64,000 nt of DNA from Pseudomonas oryzihabitans NBRC 102199 (GCF_000730625.1 NZ_BBIT01000009.1:1-64000), one strand, 5' to 3'; positions 42,084 to 51,711 are shown, counted from the stretch's first letter. Program-made: numbers and translations. The notes: generated by a model from the letters alone, not told the origin.

Positions 42084-43103
42084 CTACAGCGCTACCAGAC
42101 GAACCCGGTCGCCTTCGGCGATCTCCAGGGTGGCGATCTGCTCGGGGGAAAGGACGACGGGATCGCCAGGCGCCCAGCGCAGCGGCGTGGCCAGTGCCCG
42201 GAAGTTTTCCAGGCCGTCGTTGGCGATCAGGAACCAGGGCGCCTCCTCGCCGGCCGGGGCCCCTTCGCTCACCGGCGCCAGGCGGCTCTCGGCGATGGAG
42301 CGGATGGCCGTGGTGCGGGCGTGCAGGGTCGGACCGCCATCGAAGATGTCGATGTAGTTGTCGGTCTCGAAGCCCTCGCGGCTGAGGATGTCGAAGGTGA
42401 TCTGGGCGCGGGGATGCACCTGACCCATGGCCTCCTGGGCGCTGTCGGGCAGCAGGGGTACATAGAGCGGATAGGTGGGCATCAGTTCGGCGAGAAAGGT
42501 GCGGCTCTTCTGCCCGGACAGGCGCTCGGCGGCGGCGTAGTCCATATCGAAGAAGTTGCGCCCTACCCCGTTCCAGAACGGCGATTCGCCGTCATCGTCC
42601 GCCAGCCCGACGATTTCCACCACCACCGTTTCGGCGAAGCGCGCCGGGTGGGCGGCCATGAACAGCAGGCGGGCACGGGAGTTGAGTTCAGCGTGAGGGG
42701 TGTCGAGCAGCGGGCGCTGGACATAGAAGCTGCTGAGCACGCTGTTGCCGGTCAGGTCGTGACAGAGCGACAGCACATGCACCTTGTTGTGGATCTTCAG
42801 CTCGCGCGAGGCGTGGATGAAGGTCTCGTTGCGAAAGCTGTAGAAGGGCTCGGAGAAACCGGCCGAGGCGACGATGGCCGAACAGCCCAGCAGCTCGCCG
42901 CTGGTGGTGTCTTCGAGCACGAAGAAATAGCTCTCCTCGCCATGAAAGCCCACCTCGGCCGCCAGCGACGACTCCGAGGTGCGGATCTTGTCGCGCAACC
43001 GCTCGGGGTTGTCGGGCAGCGAGGTGACGCCAACCGGGCTATCCGCGGCGAGCCGCTGGACCAGGGGCAGATCCGCCGCGCGCGCAGGGCGCATTACCAG
43101 CAT
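42084..43103 (-). CDS. aruF: Arginine/ornithine succinyltransferase, first subunit (AruF)
   Basis: The 339-residue AstA-family protein begins MLVMRPARAADLPLVQRL and pairs with AruG. AAGGAG lies close before the ATG at 43103; a much longer open frame upstream runs through the aruC region and is rejected. Conserved segments include EEVGFHGEESYFFVLED-like and GVGRNFFDMDYAAAERLSG. The heteromer performs the first step of arginine catabolism by the AST route. Confidence 0.93.
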   Translation of the reverse strand: MLVMRPARAADLPLVQRLAADSPVGVTSLPDNPERLRDKIRTSESSLAAEVGFHGEESYFFVLEDTTSGELLGCSAIVASAGFSEPFYSFRNETFIHASRELKIHNKVHVLSLCHDLTGNSVLSSFYVQRPLLDTPHAELNSRARLLFMAAHPARFAETVVVEIVGLADDDGESPFWNGVGRNFFDMDYAAAERLSGQKSRTFLAELMPTYPLYVPLLPDSAQEAMGQVHPRAQITFDILSREGFETDNYIDIFDGGPTLHARTTAIRSIAESRLAPVSEGAPAGEEAPWFLIANDGLENFRALATPLRWAPGDPVVLSPEQIATLEIAEGDRVRLVAL

Positions 43104-43165
43104 GAGAACTCCTTGTGTACGGATCCATCCCTGGATGCCAGCGGTACGCGTCCCGCGTCCGGAGA

Positions 43166-44386
43166 TTAGCCTTGGGTGAGACGCGCCAGGGCGCGATCCA
43201 GGCGGGCCAGGCCTTCGTCGATATCGGTCTCGGAGATGATCAGGCTCGGCGCCATGCGCAGCACGTCGGGACCGGCCTGCAGGATCATCAGACCCTCTTC
43301 GTTGGCGGCGGTGACGATGTCCTTGGCGCGCCCCTTCCAGCTGTCGTTGAGCACGGCGCCGATCAGCAGGCCCAGCCCGCGGATCTGCTGGAACAGGCCA
43401 TAGCGGGCATTGAGCTGCTCCAGACCGGCGACGAAGCGCTGATGACGGGCAGCGACACCGGCCAGGGTTTCCGGGGTGGCGACGATGTCCAGCAGCGCGG
43501 CGCCCACGGCGCAGCCCAGCGGGTTGCCGCCATAGGTGCTGCCGTGCACGCCGGCGCTGAAGTGCTGGGCGACCTTCTCGGTGGTCAGCATGGCCGCCAG
43601 CGGAAAGCCGCCGCCGATGCTCTTGGCGGTGGTGAGGATGTCCGGTACCACGCCATAGTGCTGGTAGGCGTAGAGATGACCGCTGCGACCGACCCCGCTC
43701 TGCACCTCGTCGAAGATCAGCAGGGCGCCATGGGCGTCGCACAGGCGACGCGCGCCCTCCAGGTAGGCCTGGTCGGCCGGCAGCACGCCGCCCTCGCCCT
43801 GGATGGGTTCGAGGATGACCGCGCAGGTCTTGTCCGAGACCACGGCTTCGAGAGCGGCCAGGTCGTTGTAGGGCACGTGGCGGATGCCTTCGATCTTGGG
43901 ACCGAAGCCATCGGAATACTTGGGCTGACCGCCGACGCTGACCGTGAACAGGGTCCGGCCGTGGAAGCTGTTGGTGGCGGCGACGATCTCGTAACGGCTG
44001 CCGCCGCTGACGTCATGGCCATAGCGACGGGCCAGCTTGCAGGCCGCCTCGTTGGCTTCGGCGCCGGAGTTGGCGAAGAACACCCGGTCGGCGAAGGTGT
44101 GGTCCACCAGCTTGCGCGCCAGGCGCAGGGCAGGCTCATTGGTGTAGATGTTGGAGACGTGCCAGAGCTTGCCGGCCTGATCGGTCAGGGCGTTGATCAG
44201 CGCGGGATGGCCATGGCCCAGGGCGCTGACGGCGATACCGCCGGCAAAATCGACGTATTCGCGATCGGCCTGGTCCCAGACGCGGGAGCCCTCTCCTCGC
44301 ACCGGAATGAACGCGGCGGGGGCGTAGGTCGGGACCATCACCTCATCGAAGGCGGCGCGTTGCACGTTGGGTTGAGAAGCGGACAT
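43166..44386 (-). CDS. aruC: Succinylornithine/acetylornithine transaminase (AruC)
   Basis: A 406-residue class III aminotransferase, the length of P. aeruginosa AruC. The PLP lysine is in [15 protein letters not shown], with [17 protein letters not shown] earlier. In Pseudomonas one enzyme works both in catabolism (succinylornithine) and in synthesis (acetylornithine, ArgD). It is the first gene of the operon; GGAG precedes the ATG at 44386. An ArgR half-site lies about 70 bases upstream. Confidence 0.94.
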   Translation of the reverse strand: MSASQPNVQRAAFDEVMVPTYAPAAFIPVRGEGSRVWDQADREYVDFAGGIAVSALGHGHPALINALTDQAGKLWHVSNIYTNEPALRLARKLVDHTFADRVFFANSGAEANEAACKLARRYGHDVSGGSRYEIVAATNSFHGRTLFTVSVGGQPKYSDGFGPKIEGIRHVPYNDLAALEAVVSDKTCAVILEPIQGEGGVLPADQAYLEGARRLCDAHGALLIFDEVQSGVGRSGHLYAYQHYGVVPDILTTAKSIGGGFPLAAMLTTEKVAQHFSAGVHGSTYGGNPLGCAVGAALLDIVATPETLAGVAARHQRFVAGLEQLNARYGLFQQIRGLGLLIGAVLNDSWKGRAKDIVTAANEEGLMILQAGPDVLRMAPSLIISETDIDEGLARLDRALARLTQG

Positions 44387-44451
44387 CGGGGTTCTCCTGC
44401 CGATCACGGCGGTGACTGAGGGGGATTGTAGGACGGCCTCCAGGCGCGGCA

Positions 44452-44467
44452 TTGCGCCCAGGCGACA
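44452..44467 (-). promoter_or_regulatory. ArgR half-site upstream of aruC
   Basis: Read leftward, TGTCGC is followed after exactly eight bases by AA, the consensus of Pseudomonas ArgR half-sites. A near-match TTTCGC stands 17 bases further upstream. ArgR activates arginine catabolic genes in P. aeruginosa when arginine is present, so a site here fits; only one half is a perfect match. Confidence 0.5.
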
Positions 44468-44490
44468 ACTATTTACGGGCGAAAACGCAA

Positions 44491-44565
44491 ACGGGCATCC
44501 GATTCGCAGTCTAGCGATTCGGACGCCCGTTCTGGAAGGGCATGGACGTACCTTCGGGTACGTCC
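44491..44565 (-). terminator. Tandem hairpin terminators of the glycine-zipper gene
   Basis: A 9-bp stem (44544-44552 with 44557-44565) with a 4-base loop comes first after the stop codon, then a 17-bp stem with two mismatches (44491-44507 with 44514-44530), followed leftward by GTTTGCGTTTTC. Both lie between the convergently oriented transcript end and the aruC promoter region. Confidence 0.65.
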
Positions 44566-44571
44566 GGCAGA

Positions 44572-45036
44572 TCAGTTGGGCGCGACGCGGCTGGTGCCGT
44601 TGACGGTCAGGATGCGCACCCGCTCGCCCACGCGGAAGATCTCGCCCTTGTTGACCGCCTGCACATAGGCGCGGGAGCCGCCGTCGTCTTCCTTCACGGT
44701 GATCTCGACCCCGTTGGCCTTGGTGAAGCCTTCTTCGGTGGCGGCACCCAGCAGGCCACCGGCCACTGCACCGATGATGGCGGTGACGAAGCTGCCACGA
44801 CCGCCGCCGATGGCGCTGCCGCCAATGCCACCGACCACGGCACCGGCCCCGGCGCCCACCGGCGACTTGGTGCCCTCGATGGTGACCGGGCGCAGGGCGG
44901 TGATGGTACCGGTACGGACCGTCTGCACCTGCCGCGCCTCATCGCGCGAATAGACGTCGCCGGACTGATCGGAGGCGCAGCCGGCCAGCAGGGCGACGGC
45001 GGTCAGGGAGGCGGCGAGCTGAAGGACTCTGTTCAT
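44572..45036 (-). CDS. Glycine-zipper outer-membrane lipoprotein (SlyB/PcpY type)
   Basis: This 154-residue lipoprotein has a signal peptide with lipobox LLAGC (Cys20) and a glycine-zipper segment [19 protein letters not shown] (about 62-80), followed by a hydrophobic half ([17 protein letters not shown]). The C-terminal part has a small beta domain ending [14 protein letters not shown]. The SlyB family sits in the outer membrane and helps envelope integrity. The start at 45036 has TTGGAG upstream. Two hairpins end the transcript. Confidence 0.85.
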   Translation of the reverse strand: MNRVLQLAASLTAVALLAGCASDQSGDVYSRDEARQVQTVRTGTITALRPVTIEGTKSPVGAGAGAVVGGIGGSAIGGGRGSFVTAIIGAVAGGLLGAATEEGFTKANGVEITVKEDDGGSRAYVQAVNKGEIFRVGERVRILTVNGTSRVAPN

Positions 45037-45169
45037 GGGGCAACTCCAAGGGCAGTTGAAAGACACTGGCCGTACCGGGCAGCGGTACTGGCGCAGATCG
45101 CTATTATCCTTGACCCAGGGCGTCCGGGGAGGTTTCCGGCGACTGTAACGCCGGTACCTTGCGAACGCC

Positions 45170-45817
45170 TTAAGGTGCCAGGCGCTGGCGCTGCCACTCG
45201 CCTTCCACGCGCCGGTAGTCCAGCCGGTCATGGAGGCGGCTGGAGCGGCCCTGCCAGAATTCGATGCGTTGGGGCATCAGACGATAACCACCCCAGAACG
45301 GCGGGCGGCTCGGCTCACCGTCGGCGAAGCGCTGCTGCACGGCGGCCAGGCGCTGCTCCAGCTCGTGACGATCGGCGATGACCTGGCTTTGCGGCGAGGC
45401 CCAGGCACCCAGGCGACTGCCCAGCGGGCGGACCCGGTAGTAGGCGTCGGATTCCTCGGTAGAGACCTGCTCCACCAACCCCTCGATACGCACCTGGCGC
45501 TCCAGCGCCGGCCAGAAGAAGGTCATGGCCGCACGGGGTTGCCTGGCCAGCTGCTGGCCCTTGGCGCTGTCGTAGTTGGTGTAGAAGACGAAGCCCTGGG
45601 CATCGACGCCCTTGAGCAGCAGCACGCGGCAATGCGGCTGACCCTCGTCATCGACGGTGGCCAGCCAGCAGGCGTTGGCTTCGACGGGAGGCTGCTCGGT
45701 GCGCACCGCCTCTTCGAACCACTGCCCGAACAGGGCATAGGGATCCGCGGGTGCCTGGGCTTCGGTCAGGCCGTCGCGGGTGTAGTCGCGACGCATATCG
45801 GCGAGGGACGGTGACAT
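45170..45817 (-). CDS. pdxH: Pyridoxamine 5'-phosphate oxidase
   Basis: The 215-residue FMN enzyme has the usual PdxH length. Typical segments are [24 protein letters not shown] (FMN region, about 65-90), [14 protein letters not shown] and the C-terminal [16 protein letters not shown]. It makes pyridoxal phosphate from the pyridoxamine or pyridoxine phosphate. GGAG lies close to the ATG at 45817. In P. aeruginosa pdxH is elsewhere, so the gene order differs beyond the aru operon. Confidence 0.95.
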   Translation of the reverse strand: MSPSLADMRRDYTRDGLTEAQAPADPYALFGQWFEEAVRTEQPPVEANACWLATVDDEGQPHCRVLLLKGVDAQGFVFYTNYDSAKGQQLARQPRAAMTFFWPALERQVRIEGLVEQVSTEESDAYYRVRPLGSRLGAWASPQSQVIADRHELEQRLAAVQQRFADGEPSRPPFWGGYRLMPQRIEFWQGRSSRLHDRLDYRRVEGEWQRQRLAP

Positions 45818-45897
45818 GGAGGTCTCCTGCTAGGTCGTTGTCGACCTAGCTTAACCAAGTCCCGCCCCGCTCGCCTGCTTCAGGACAAGCTTTGCGG

Positions 45898-46743
45898 CTA
45901 GCGCGCGGCCAGGGATTGCAGGCTGGCCAGCACGGTGGCGCGCGGCTGGATCAGCACCTCGACGCGGCGGTTGGCGGCGCGGCCGGCGGCGGTGGTGTTG
46001 TCGGCACGCGGATGGGCGGCCGCCAGACCCCGCACGATCAGGCGATTGCCGCTGTAGCCACTGAGACGGAAGATCGCCGCCACGGCCTGGGCGCGCTGCA
46101 GGCTGATCTTGTCGTTGAGCGCGGCGGCACCGGTGCTGTCGCTGAAGCCGAGCACGATCACGGCGCTGTCTTCATCCACGCTCACCGACTTGGCCGAACG
46201 CGACAGCGGGCCGAGCATCACCGGCAGCAGCATCTCGGCGCGATCCGGGTTGAAGGAGCCGTCCACCGGGGTCACCAGCACCAGGGCATCGTCGCGACGC
46301 TCGACCTTGACGTTGCTGCCGGCCACGGCGACGCGCAGCTTCTGCTCGTGCTCGTCCAGCCAGGCCTTGCTGACCTTGACCGGTACCGGCTTGAGGACTT
46401 CCGCCTTGGCGACGGGCTTCACGTCTTCGCTGCCGAAGGGCCACCACCAGTGACTGCCCTTCTCGCCGGCCGCAGCGGCCTGCTCCGGCTTGGCCGCCGG
46501 CGCCTTCGCCGCGACCTTGGTTTCAGCCTTGGGCTCGGCGGCCTTGGCCACCGGCTTGACCGGCTCGGCCGCCTTGTCGCTGCCGCCGAACGGCCACCAC
46601 CAGTGGCTGCCACTGGTGGCGGTGCTGGCCTGGGCATTGCCCGGCTTGGCGGGGGCGGCGGCCTGGTCGCCATTTCCCTGGAAGGAGCTGCAGGCGGATA
46701 CGCCCATGCAGAGAATGAGGGTGGTGGATTTGATCAGCTTCAT
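45898..46743 (-). CDS. OmpA-family lipoprotein with two HWWWPFG motifs
   Basis: The 281-residue lipoprotein has lipobox VSAC (Cys18). A low-complexity P/A/K-rich linker (about 20-110) contains GSHWWWPFGG at 45-54 and again GSHWWWPFGS at 96-105. The C-terminal OmpA-like domain (about 160-281) has peptidoglycan-binding features (ADNTTAAGRAANRRVEVLI). OmpA-type lipoproteins fasten the outer membrane to the wall. The repeated aromatic motif is outside known OmpA features and could be a membrane or protein contact. The start at 46743 is set by the signal peptide. Confidence 0.84.
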   Translation of the reverse strand: MKLIKSTTLILCMGVSACSSFQGNGDQAAAPAKPGNAQASTATSGSHWWWPFGGSDKAAEPVKPVAKAAEPKAETKVAAKAPAAKPEQAAAAGEKGSHWWWPFGSEDVKPVAKAEVLKPVPVKVSKAWLDEHEQKLRVAVAGSNVKVERRDDALVLVTPVDGSFNPDRAEMLLPVMLGPLSRSAKSVSVDEDSAVIVLGFSDSTGAAALNDKISLQRAQAVAAIFRLSGYSGNRLIVRGLAAAHPRADNTTAAGRAANRRVEVLIQPRATVLASLQSLAAR

Positions 46744-46997
46744 GCAAAGTTTCCCATCGGCGAGCCGGAGGACAGAGTGAATCAATGCCCCGGCCAGAGC
46801 CGGCGGCACGAGTGAACTTAAAGTAGTTTCGAGATTGTGGCCGCAAACCTACGCCGGGCAAAGCGGTGGAGTCACGAAATTTGCGTATCCGCCGACCAGT
46901 GGCGTGTCTTGAGCCACGCCTCGACCAGATCCATACAGGTCAGGCGACAATCGAGATCCGTGGGCGCAAGGTCGCCCGACCAGCAGGAGGCTTGGGC

Positions 46998-47417
46998 ATG
47001 GAAGACTTCATCGATGTCGCGACCCTGAAGGAACTGGCCGCCACCGCTGCAGCCATCACCCAGGCCTGCCATTGCCAGCAGCGGGATCTGTCGGGATGGA
47101 CAGCCTGGCCAGTGGGCTATCGGGAAGCGGATTTCGCCCGAATCGGCACCCTGGCGCGCCATGCGCCCGAGGAGTCGACCCTTGAGGAGTATCACCCTGC
47201 TGGCACTCACTACTGGGCGAGCGCCGCCCCGATCGCGCCGCGCTTCTATCCCTGCAACCAGAGCACACTGTGGCGGTGCCTGGGCTGCCAGCGGCTCTAC
47301 CTGCGACATAACGATGACGGTGCTTACCACGTAGCACCGCGAATCCGGCTGCCGCAGCCGACGCTGATCGTCGATGCCGCCCACGCCGGCGACGGGCGCG
47401 ACAGCACGGCGATCTGA
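46998..47417 (+). CDS. Hypothetical Cys-containing protein
   Basis: A 139-residue protein. AGGAGG is very close to ideal before the ATG at 46998, which supports expression, while earlier codons in frame are ignored. It has CHCQQ (about 24-28), FYPC and RCLGC (about 86-99), which may bind a metal ion. The remainder reads like a small alpha/beta protein with no signal or membrane helix. I do not recognise the family. Downstream to 47673 I see no gene. Confidence 0.65.
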   Translation: MEDFIDVATLKELAATAAAITQACHCQQRDLSGWTAWPVGYREADFARIGTLARHAPEESTLEEYHPAGTHYWASAAPIAPRFYPCNQSTLWRCLGCQRLYLRHNDDGAYHVAPRIRLPQPTLIVDAAHAGDGRDSTAI

Positions 47418-47673
47418 CTACGCCAGTGCCAGCCGGCCTCTGCGCTGAAGCTGCTGCCAGCGGCCTGGCACGACGCTCGTACCGAACTGGTGGTCGCCTC
47501 GCCCGTCGCCTGGAGCGACGCCTTCACCCTCTCGGGCGCTCTAGCATGCACCCCCTGGAATTCCTTCGCGTTAGCTGAGGCGCAAACCGGGAATTAAGCC
47601 CACAATAGGCACCGCGTATCCCGCGTGCGGGTGTGCGCCCATCAACGGTAGAAAACCTGGTCCCAGCAATACG

Positions 47674-48267
47674 ATGGCTACTACAACTCGAACGGGCGTC
47701 GCCTGGTTTGTCGACGGCGCCTACGCCCTGAGCGCCTGGAATGGTTCGGTATATGGCGCCAAATTCGACTATCTCAAACTGCGGCTTTTCATCGAGCAGG
47801 ATGCGGGCGAACCCATAGGCGACGCCTACTACTTCAACTGCGACAGCGATCCGCCCACCGTCGCCCAGACCAACTTCAACAAGTTTCTCAGCTCGGCCCC
47901 ACCCAAGGGCGCCGGTCTAAGGGTCAAGCTCTACTGGCTGCAGAGCAAGGCTCACGAGTGGCCTGCCTCCGTGGGTGGCGGGCCGATACTGCACCCGGCG
48001 ACCGGCGAGCAGTACACCACCAAGAGCCAGAAGGGCGTCGATGTCGGCCTGGCCTTCAACCTGATGCGCTCCCATGCCAAGCGCGGCTGGAAGAAGCTGT
48101 ACCTGGTCGCGGGTGATGGCGATTTCCACGAGGTGGTGCAGTACCTGGTGGAAAACGAAGGGGTCGAAGTCACGGTGATCGGCGCGCACTTCTCTATCAG
48201 CGGCGAGATCGCGCCCTATGTCCGGGTGATCGAATTCAAGGACATCGAGGCGGCCATCGCCCGCTAG
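47674..48267 (+). CDS. NYN-domain (PIN-like) putative ribonuclease
   Basis: The 197-residue protein has the acidic PIN/NYN residues Asp14 (WFVDGAY), Asp123 (KGVDVGLAF) and Asp148/Asp150 (VAGDGDF). The order and spacing match LabA/DUF88-type NYN domains, which are metal-dependent RNases. The domain fills the whole chain with no fused partner, so its RNA target or cofactor is unknown. It is transcribed convergently with the EstB-like gene, with 18 bases between their stop ends. Confidence 0.82.
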   Translation: MATTTRTGVAWFVDGAYALSAWNGSVYGAKFDYLKLRLFIEQDAGEPIGDAYYFNCDSDPPTVAQTNFNKFLSSAPPKGAGLRVKLYWLQSKAHEWPASVGGGPILHPATGEQYTTKSQKGVDVGLAFNLMRSHAKRGWKKLYLVAGDGDFHEVVQYLVENEGVEVTVIGAHFSISGEIAPYVRVIEFKDIEAAIAR

Positions 48268-48285
48268 CCGCCCGTCGCGAGGCCC

Positions 48286-49431
48286 TTACAGGCACTCCCC
48301 CACCGCGCGCGCCAGGGCCTGGGCGCGCGGATCCATCAGCACATAGGGGCCGAGGGTGTTGGTGACGAAGCCAAAGGCCACCTCGCGCTCCGGATCGGCG
48401 AAGCCGGTCGAACCGCCCGCCCCCGGATGGCCAAAGGCCTGGGGGCCTAAGCCGTAGGTGGCATTGGCCTGGTCGGGCTGGTCGAGCATGAAGCCAAGGC
48501 CGAAGCGGGTCGGCGTGAGTAGGGTGCGGTCCTCGCCCTGGCTGTGCTCGACCAGAGCCTCGCTAAGCGTCTCCCATTCCAGCAGATCGCCGGCCAGCAG
48601 ACCGGCATAGAAGCCCGCCAGGCTACGCGCATGGCCATGGCCGTTGGCGGCCGGCTGCTGGAAGCGGCGCCACTCCGCCTTGTTGGTGCTGGTGAGCACC
48701 CCGGACGGATTGCCAAAGGCCAGGGTCGGCAGCGCCGCCGGATCGCTCATGGTCGTCTTGAGCAGGAGCTGCGCCGCGGCGTCGCCCAGCACGCCTTTTC
48801 CACGCACGATATGGGCGACGCGTTCGTCTTCGCTGGCCGGCAGGCCGATATGGAAATCCAGGTCCAGGCGCCCGGCGGTACGGCCGACGATGGCCTCGCC
48901 CGGGCTACGGCCATCAGCGCGCCGGATCAGCTCGCCGAGCAGCCAGCCAAAGGTGATGGGCGCATAGCCATGGGCGGTGCCAGGCGTCCACCAGGGAGCC
49001 TCGGCGGCGACCGCGGCGGTCATGGTGTCCCAGTCGTACAGGGCATCCCCCGCCAGGCGTTCGCGCAAGGCGGAAACGCCGGATCTGTGGCTGAGCAACT
49101 GCCGCAGGGTGATGTCGGCCTTGCCGGCGGCGGCGAACTCCGGCCAGCGTTCGGCGACCGGGGCATCGAGGGCCAGCTTGCCCTCCTCCACCAGTTGCAG
49201 CGCCGCCACCGTGGTGAAGGCCTTGGTGCAGGAGAACAGATTGAGCAGGGTATCGGTGTGCCAGGGCGTCTGACCGTCCTTGTCGGCCATGCCGCCCCAG
49301 AGATCCAGCACCGTTTCACCGCCGACCTGGACGCACAGCGCCGCGCCGCGGGTCTGACCGGCTGCGAGCAATTCGGCGAAGGCTTCGCGGACGGATTCGA
49401 ATCTCAGGTCATGGTAGCCGTGGACGGTCAT
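48286..49431 (-). CDS. EstB-like serine hydrolase, class C beta-lactamase fold
   Basis: A 381-residue cytoplasmic enzyme of the family VIII esterase/EstB group. The SxxK motif is SCTK (Ser67, Lys70), and Tyr156 lies in YAPITFGWLLGEL. A glycine-rich HPGAGGSTGF (about 340-350) takes the place of the KTG box. No signal peptide is present. It should hydrolyse esters rather than beta-lactams; the true substrate is not known. GGAG lies before the ATG at 49431. Confidence 0.85.
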   Translation of the reverse strand: MTVHGYHDLRFESVREAFAELLAAGQTRGAALCVQVGGETVLDLWGGMADKDGQTPWHTDTLLNLFSCTKAFTTVAALQLVEEGKLALDAPVAERWPEFAAAGKADITLRQLLSHRSGVSALRERLAGDALYDWDTMTAAVAAEAPWWTPGTAHGYAPITFGWLLGELIRRADGRSPGEAIVGRTAGRLDLDFHIGLPASEDERVAHIVRGKGVLGDAAAQLLLKTTMSDPAALPTLAFGNPSGVLTSTNKAEWRRFQQPAANGHGHARSLAGFYAGLLAGDLLEWETLSEALVEHSQGEDRTLLTPTRFGLGFMLDQPDQANATYGLGPQAFGHPGAGGSTGFADPEREVAFGFVTNTLGPYVLMDPRAQALARAVGECL

Positions 49432-49501
49432 GGGGGCTCCTGGGGGTATTAGGTGTTTACCGATAGCGCTGACAGGGAGTTTGGATAGGATCGCGGCCAT
49501 G

Positions 49502-49539
49502 GGCCGCTCCTACGGTTAGGGTTACCTGTAGGAGCGGCC
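49502..49539. repeat. REP-like inverted repeat
   Basis: GGCCGCTCCTAC (49502-49513) and GTAGGAGCGGCC (49528-49539) are perfect 12-bp inverted arms around a 14-base loop. GTAGGAGCGGC is typical of Pseudomonas repetitive extragenic palindromes. It lies between dinG and the EstB-like gene. I found only this one copy by eye. Confidence 0.55.
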
Positions 49540-49566
49540 GCACCGGCGGACCGCCATGGCCACGAA

Positions 49567-51711
49567 TTACTGGATCTCCCGCCGGAACGGCGGCAGCGCA
49601 TTGAGGATGGCCTTGCCGTAGCGCTGGGTCACCAGGCGGCGATCCAACAGCGAGATGGTGCCGCTGTCCTGCTCGGTGCGCAGCAGCCGGCCGCAGGCCT
49701 GGATCAGTCGCAGCGAGGCGTCGGGCACGGCGATCTCCATGAAGGGATTGCCACCGCGCGCCTCGATCCACTCGGCGAGGGCGGCTTCCACCGGATCGTC
49801 GGGCACGGCGAAGGGAATCTTGGCGATGACCACGTGCTCGCAATAGGCGCCGGGCAGGTCGACCCCCTCGGCAAAGCTGGCCAGGCCGAACAGTACGCTG
49901 GCCTCGCCGTCGTCGACGCGCTTCCTGTGCTTGTTCAGGGTCTCCTGCTTGGACAGGTTGCCCTGGATCAGCACCCGCTTGCGCCAGTCGCGCTCCAGGC
50001 CATCGAAGACGTCCTGCATCTGCCGCCGCGAAGAAAACAGCACCAGGGCGCCACGCGCGCCGTCGAGCATGGCCGGCAATTCGCGAACGATGGCCGCGGT
50101 GTGCTCGGCGGCGTTGCGCGGATCGGCCTTGAGATCCGGCACCCGCAGCACCCCGGCCTCGGCATGGCGGAACGGACTGGGCACCACCGCGGTGGCTGCC
50201 GAGCGCGGCAGTCCGGATCTCATGCGAAAGCGGTCGAAGGTGCCCAGGGCGGTCAGGGTCGCCGAGGTCACCAGGGCGCCATAGGCGACGTTCCACAGGT
50301 GGCGGCGCAGCATCTCCGCGGCGAGGATGGGGCTGGCGTTGACCTCGATGTCGTACAGCGAACCCGTTTCGGCGAGGGTCATCCAGCGCGCCATGGGCGG
50401 GCTGTCTTCCGGATCCTCGCAGGTAAAGGCCGTCCACAGTTCCCAGTTGCCCTGGGAACGCGCCAGCAGACTGCCGAACAGCGGATACCACTCCTCGGCC
50501 TGGTAGCTGGCCAGGCCGATGCTGGATTCGCCGTCCATGGCCTGCTTGAGCATCTCGGTCAGGCGGGTGAAGAGGTCGGTGAGCTTGGCGAAGCCTTTCT
50601 TGAGCTCGATACCCATTTCCCGCAGGTCTTCGGGGATCACCCCGCCGACGAATCTGTGCCGCGGCCGCTCGCGGCCTTCCATGTCCTCACCCGCGCGGAA
50701 ATCCGCCAGCGCCTCGCAGGCGGTGAACATGAATTGCTGCTGGGTGCGGATCTCCCGCGCCAGTTCCGGCACCTGCTCCACCAGCCGGCCGAGATCGCCC
50801 GGCAGAGGGTGCTGGGCAAGAAGCTTGGTGAGGTTCTTGGCGATCTGCTCCAGCCACTCGGCGGTGGATCTCAGCCGGGTGAAATGGGCGAAGTGGCCGA
50901 TGGCCTTGTCCGGCAGGTGGTGGCCTTCGTCGAACACATAGAGGGTGTCGCGGGGATCGGGCAGGATGGCGCCGCCGCCCAGGGCCAGGTCGGCCAGCAC
51001 CAGGTCATGGTTGGTGACGATGACATCGACCTTGGTCATGCCTTCGCGGGCCCGGTAGAAGGCGCACTGCTGGAAATTCGGGCAATGGCGATTGGTGCAC
51101 TGGCTGTGGTCGGTGGTGATGCGCGACCACTGGACGTCCTCGATGGCTTCCGGCCAGCTGTCGCGATCGCCGTCCCAGCGATTGCCGGCCAGGCGCTCGA
51201 TCATCTTGCCGAACAGTTCGTTGGACGCCTCGTCCACATCGATCTTGAAGCCATCCTCGGCGAACAGCTGGGCCGTGGCGTTCTGCGCCTGGCCCTCCTG
51301 AAGCAGCATGTCCAGCTTGGACAGGCACAGATAGCGCCCCCGCCCCTTGGCCAAGGCAAAGCTAAAGGACAGGCCGCTGTTGCGCAGGATGTCCGGCAGA
51401 TCCTTGTGCACGATCTGCTCCTGCAGCGCCACCGTCGCCGTGGCGATCACCAGGCGCTTGCCGGCCGCCTTGGCCGCGGGAATGGCCGCCAGGGCATAGG
51501 CCACGGTCTTGCCGGTCCCGGTGCCCGCCTCCACCGCCACCACGGCGGGCTCGCCTTCGCGATGCCCCTCCTCGTCCTGGGCGATGGCACCCAGGCCCTT
51601 GGCGGTCTCCGCGATCATCAGCCGCTGGCCATAGCGTGGCTTGAGCGACTTGGCTTCGAGGAAACGCGTATAGGCGCCCTGGATCTGGGTCTTGAGTTCG
51701 GTGCTGAGCAT
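49567..51711 (-). CDS. dinG: ATP-dependent DNA helicase DinG
   Basis: The 714-residue XPD-like superfamily 2 helicase has Walker A EAGTGTGKT, DEGH (motif II) in YVFDEGHHLPD and iron-sulphur cysteines in GRYLCLSKLD and CTNRHCPNFQQC. It unwinds R-loops and other structures 5' to 3'. The ATG at 51711 (MLSTELKTQIQGAY) fits the family length; a GTG further upstream adds 11 unlikely residues. It is monocistronic and read leftward. Confidence 0.94.
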   Translation of the reverse strand: MLSTELKTQIQGAYTRFLEAKSLKPRYGQRLMIAETAKGLGAIAQDEEGHREGEPAVVAVEAGTGTGKTVAYALAAIPAAKAAGKRLVIATATVALQEQIVHKDLPDILRNSGLSFSFALAKGRGRYLCLSKLDMLLQEGQAQNATAQLFAEDGFKIDVDEASNELFGKMIERLAGNRWDGDRDSWPEAIEDVQWSRITTDHSQCTNRHCPNFQQCAFYRAREGMTKVDVIVTNHDLVLADLALGGGAILPDPRDTLYVFDEGHHLPDKAIGHFAHFTRLRSTAEWLEQIAKNLTKLLAQHPLPGDLGRLVEQVPELAREIRTQQQFMFTACEALADFRAGEDMEGRERPRHRFVGGVIPEDLREMGIELKKGFAKLTDLFTRLTEMLKQAMDGESSIGLASYQAEEWYPLFGSLLARSQGNWELWTAFTCEDPEDSPPMARWMTLAETGSLYDIEVNASPILAAEMLRRHLWNVAYGALVTSATLTALGTFDRFRMRSGLPRSAATAVVPSPFRHAEAGVLRVPDLKADPRNAAEHTAAIVRELPAMLDGARGALVLFSSRRQMQDVFDGLERDWRKRVLIQGNLSKQETLNKHRKRVDDGEASVLFGLASFAEGVDLPGAYCEHVVIAKIPFAVPDDPVEAALAEWIEARGGNPFMEIAVPDASLRLIQACGRLLRTEQDSGTISLLDRRLVTQRYGKAILNALPPFRREIQ

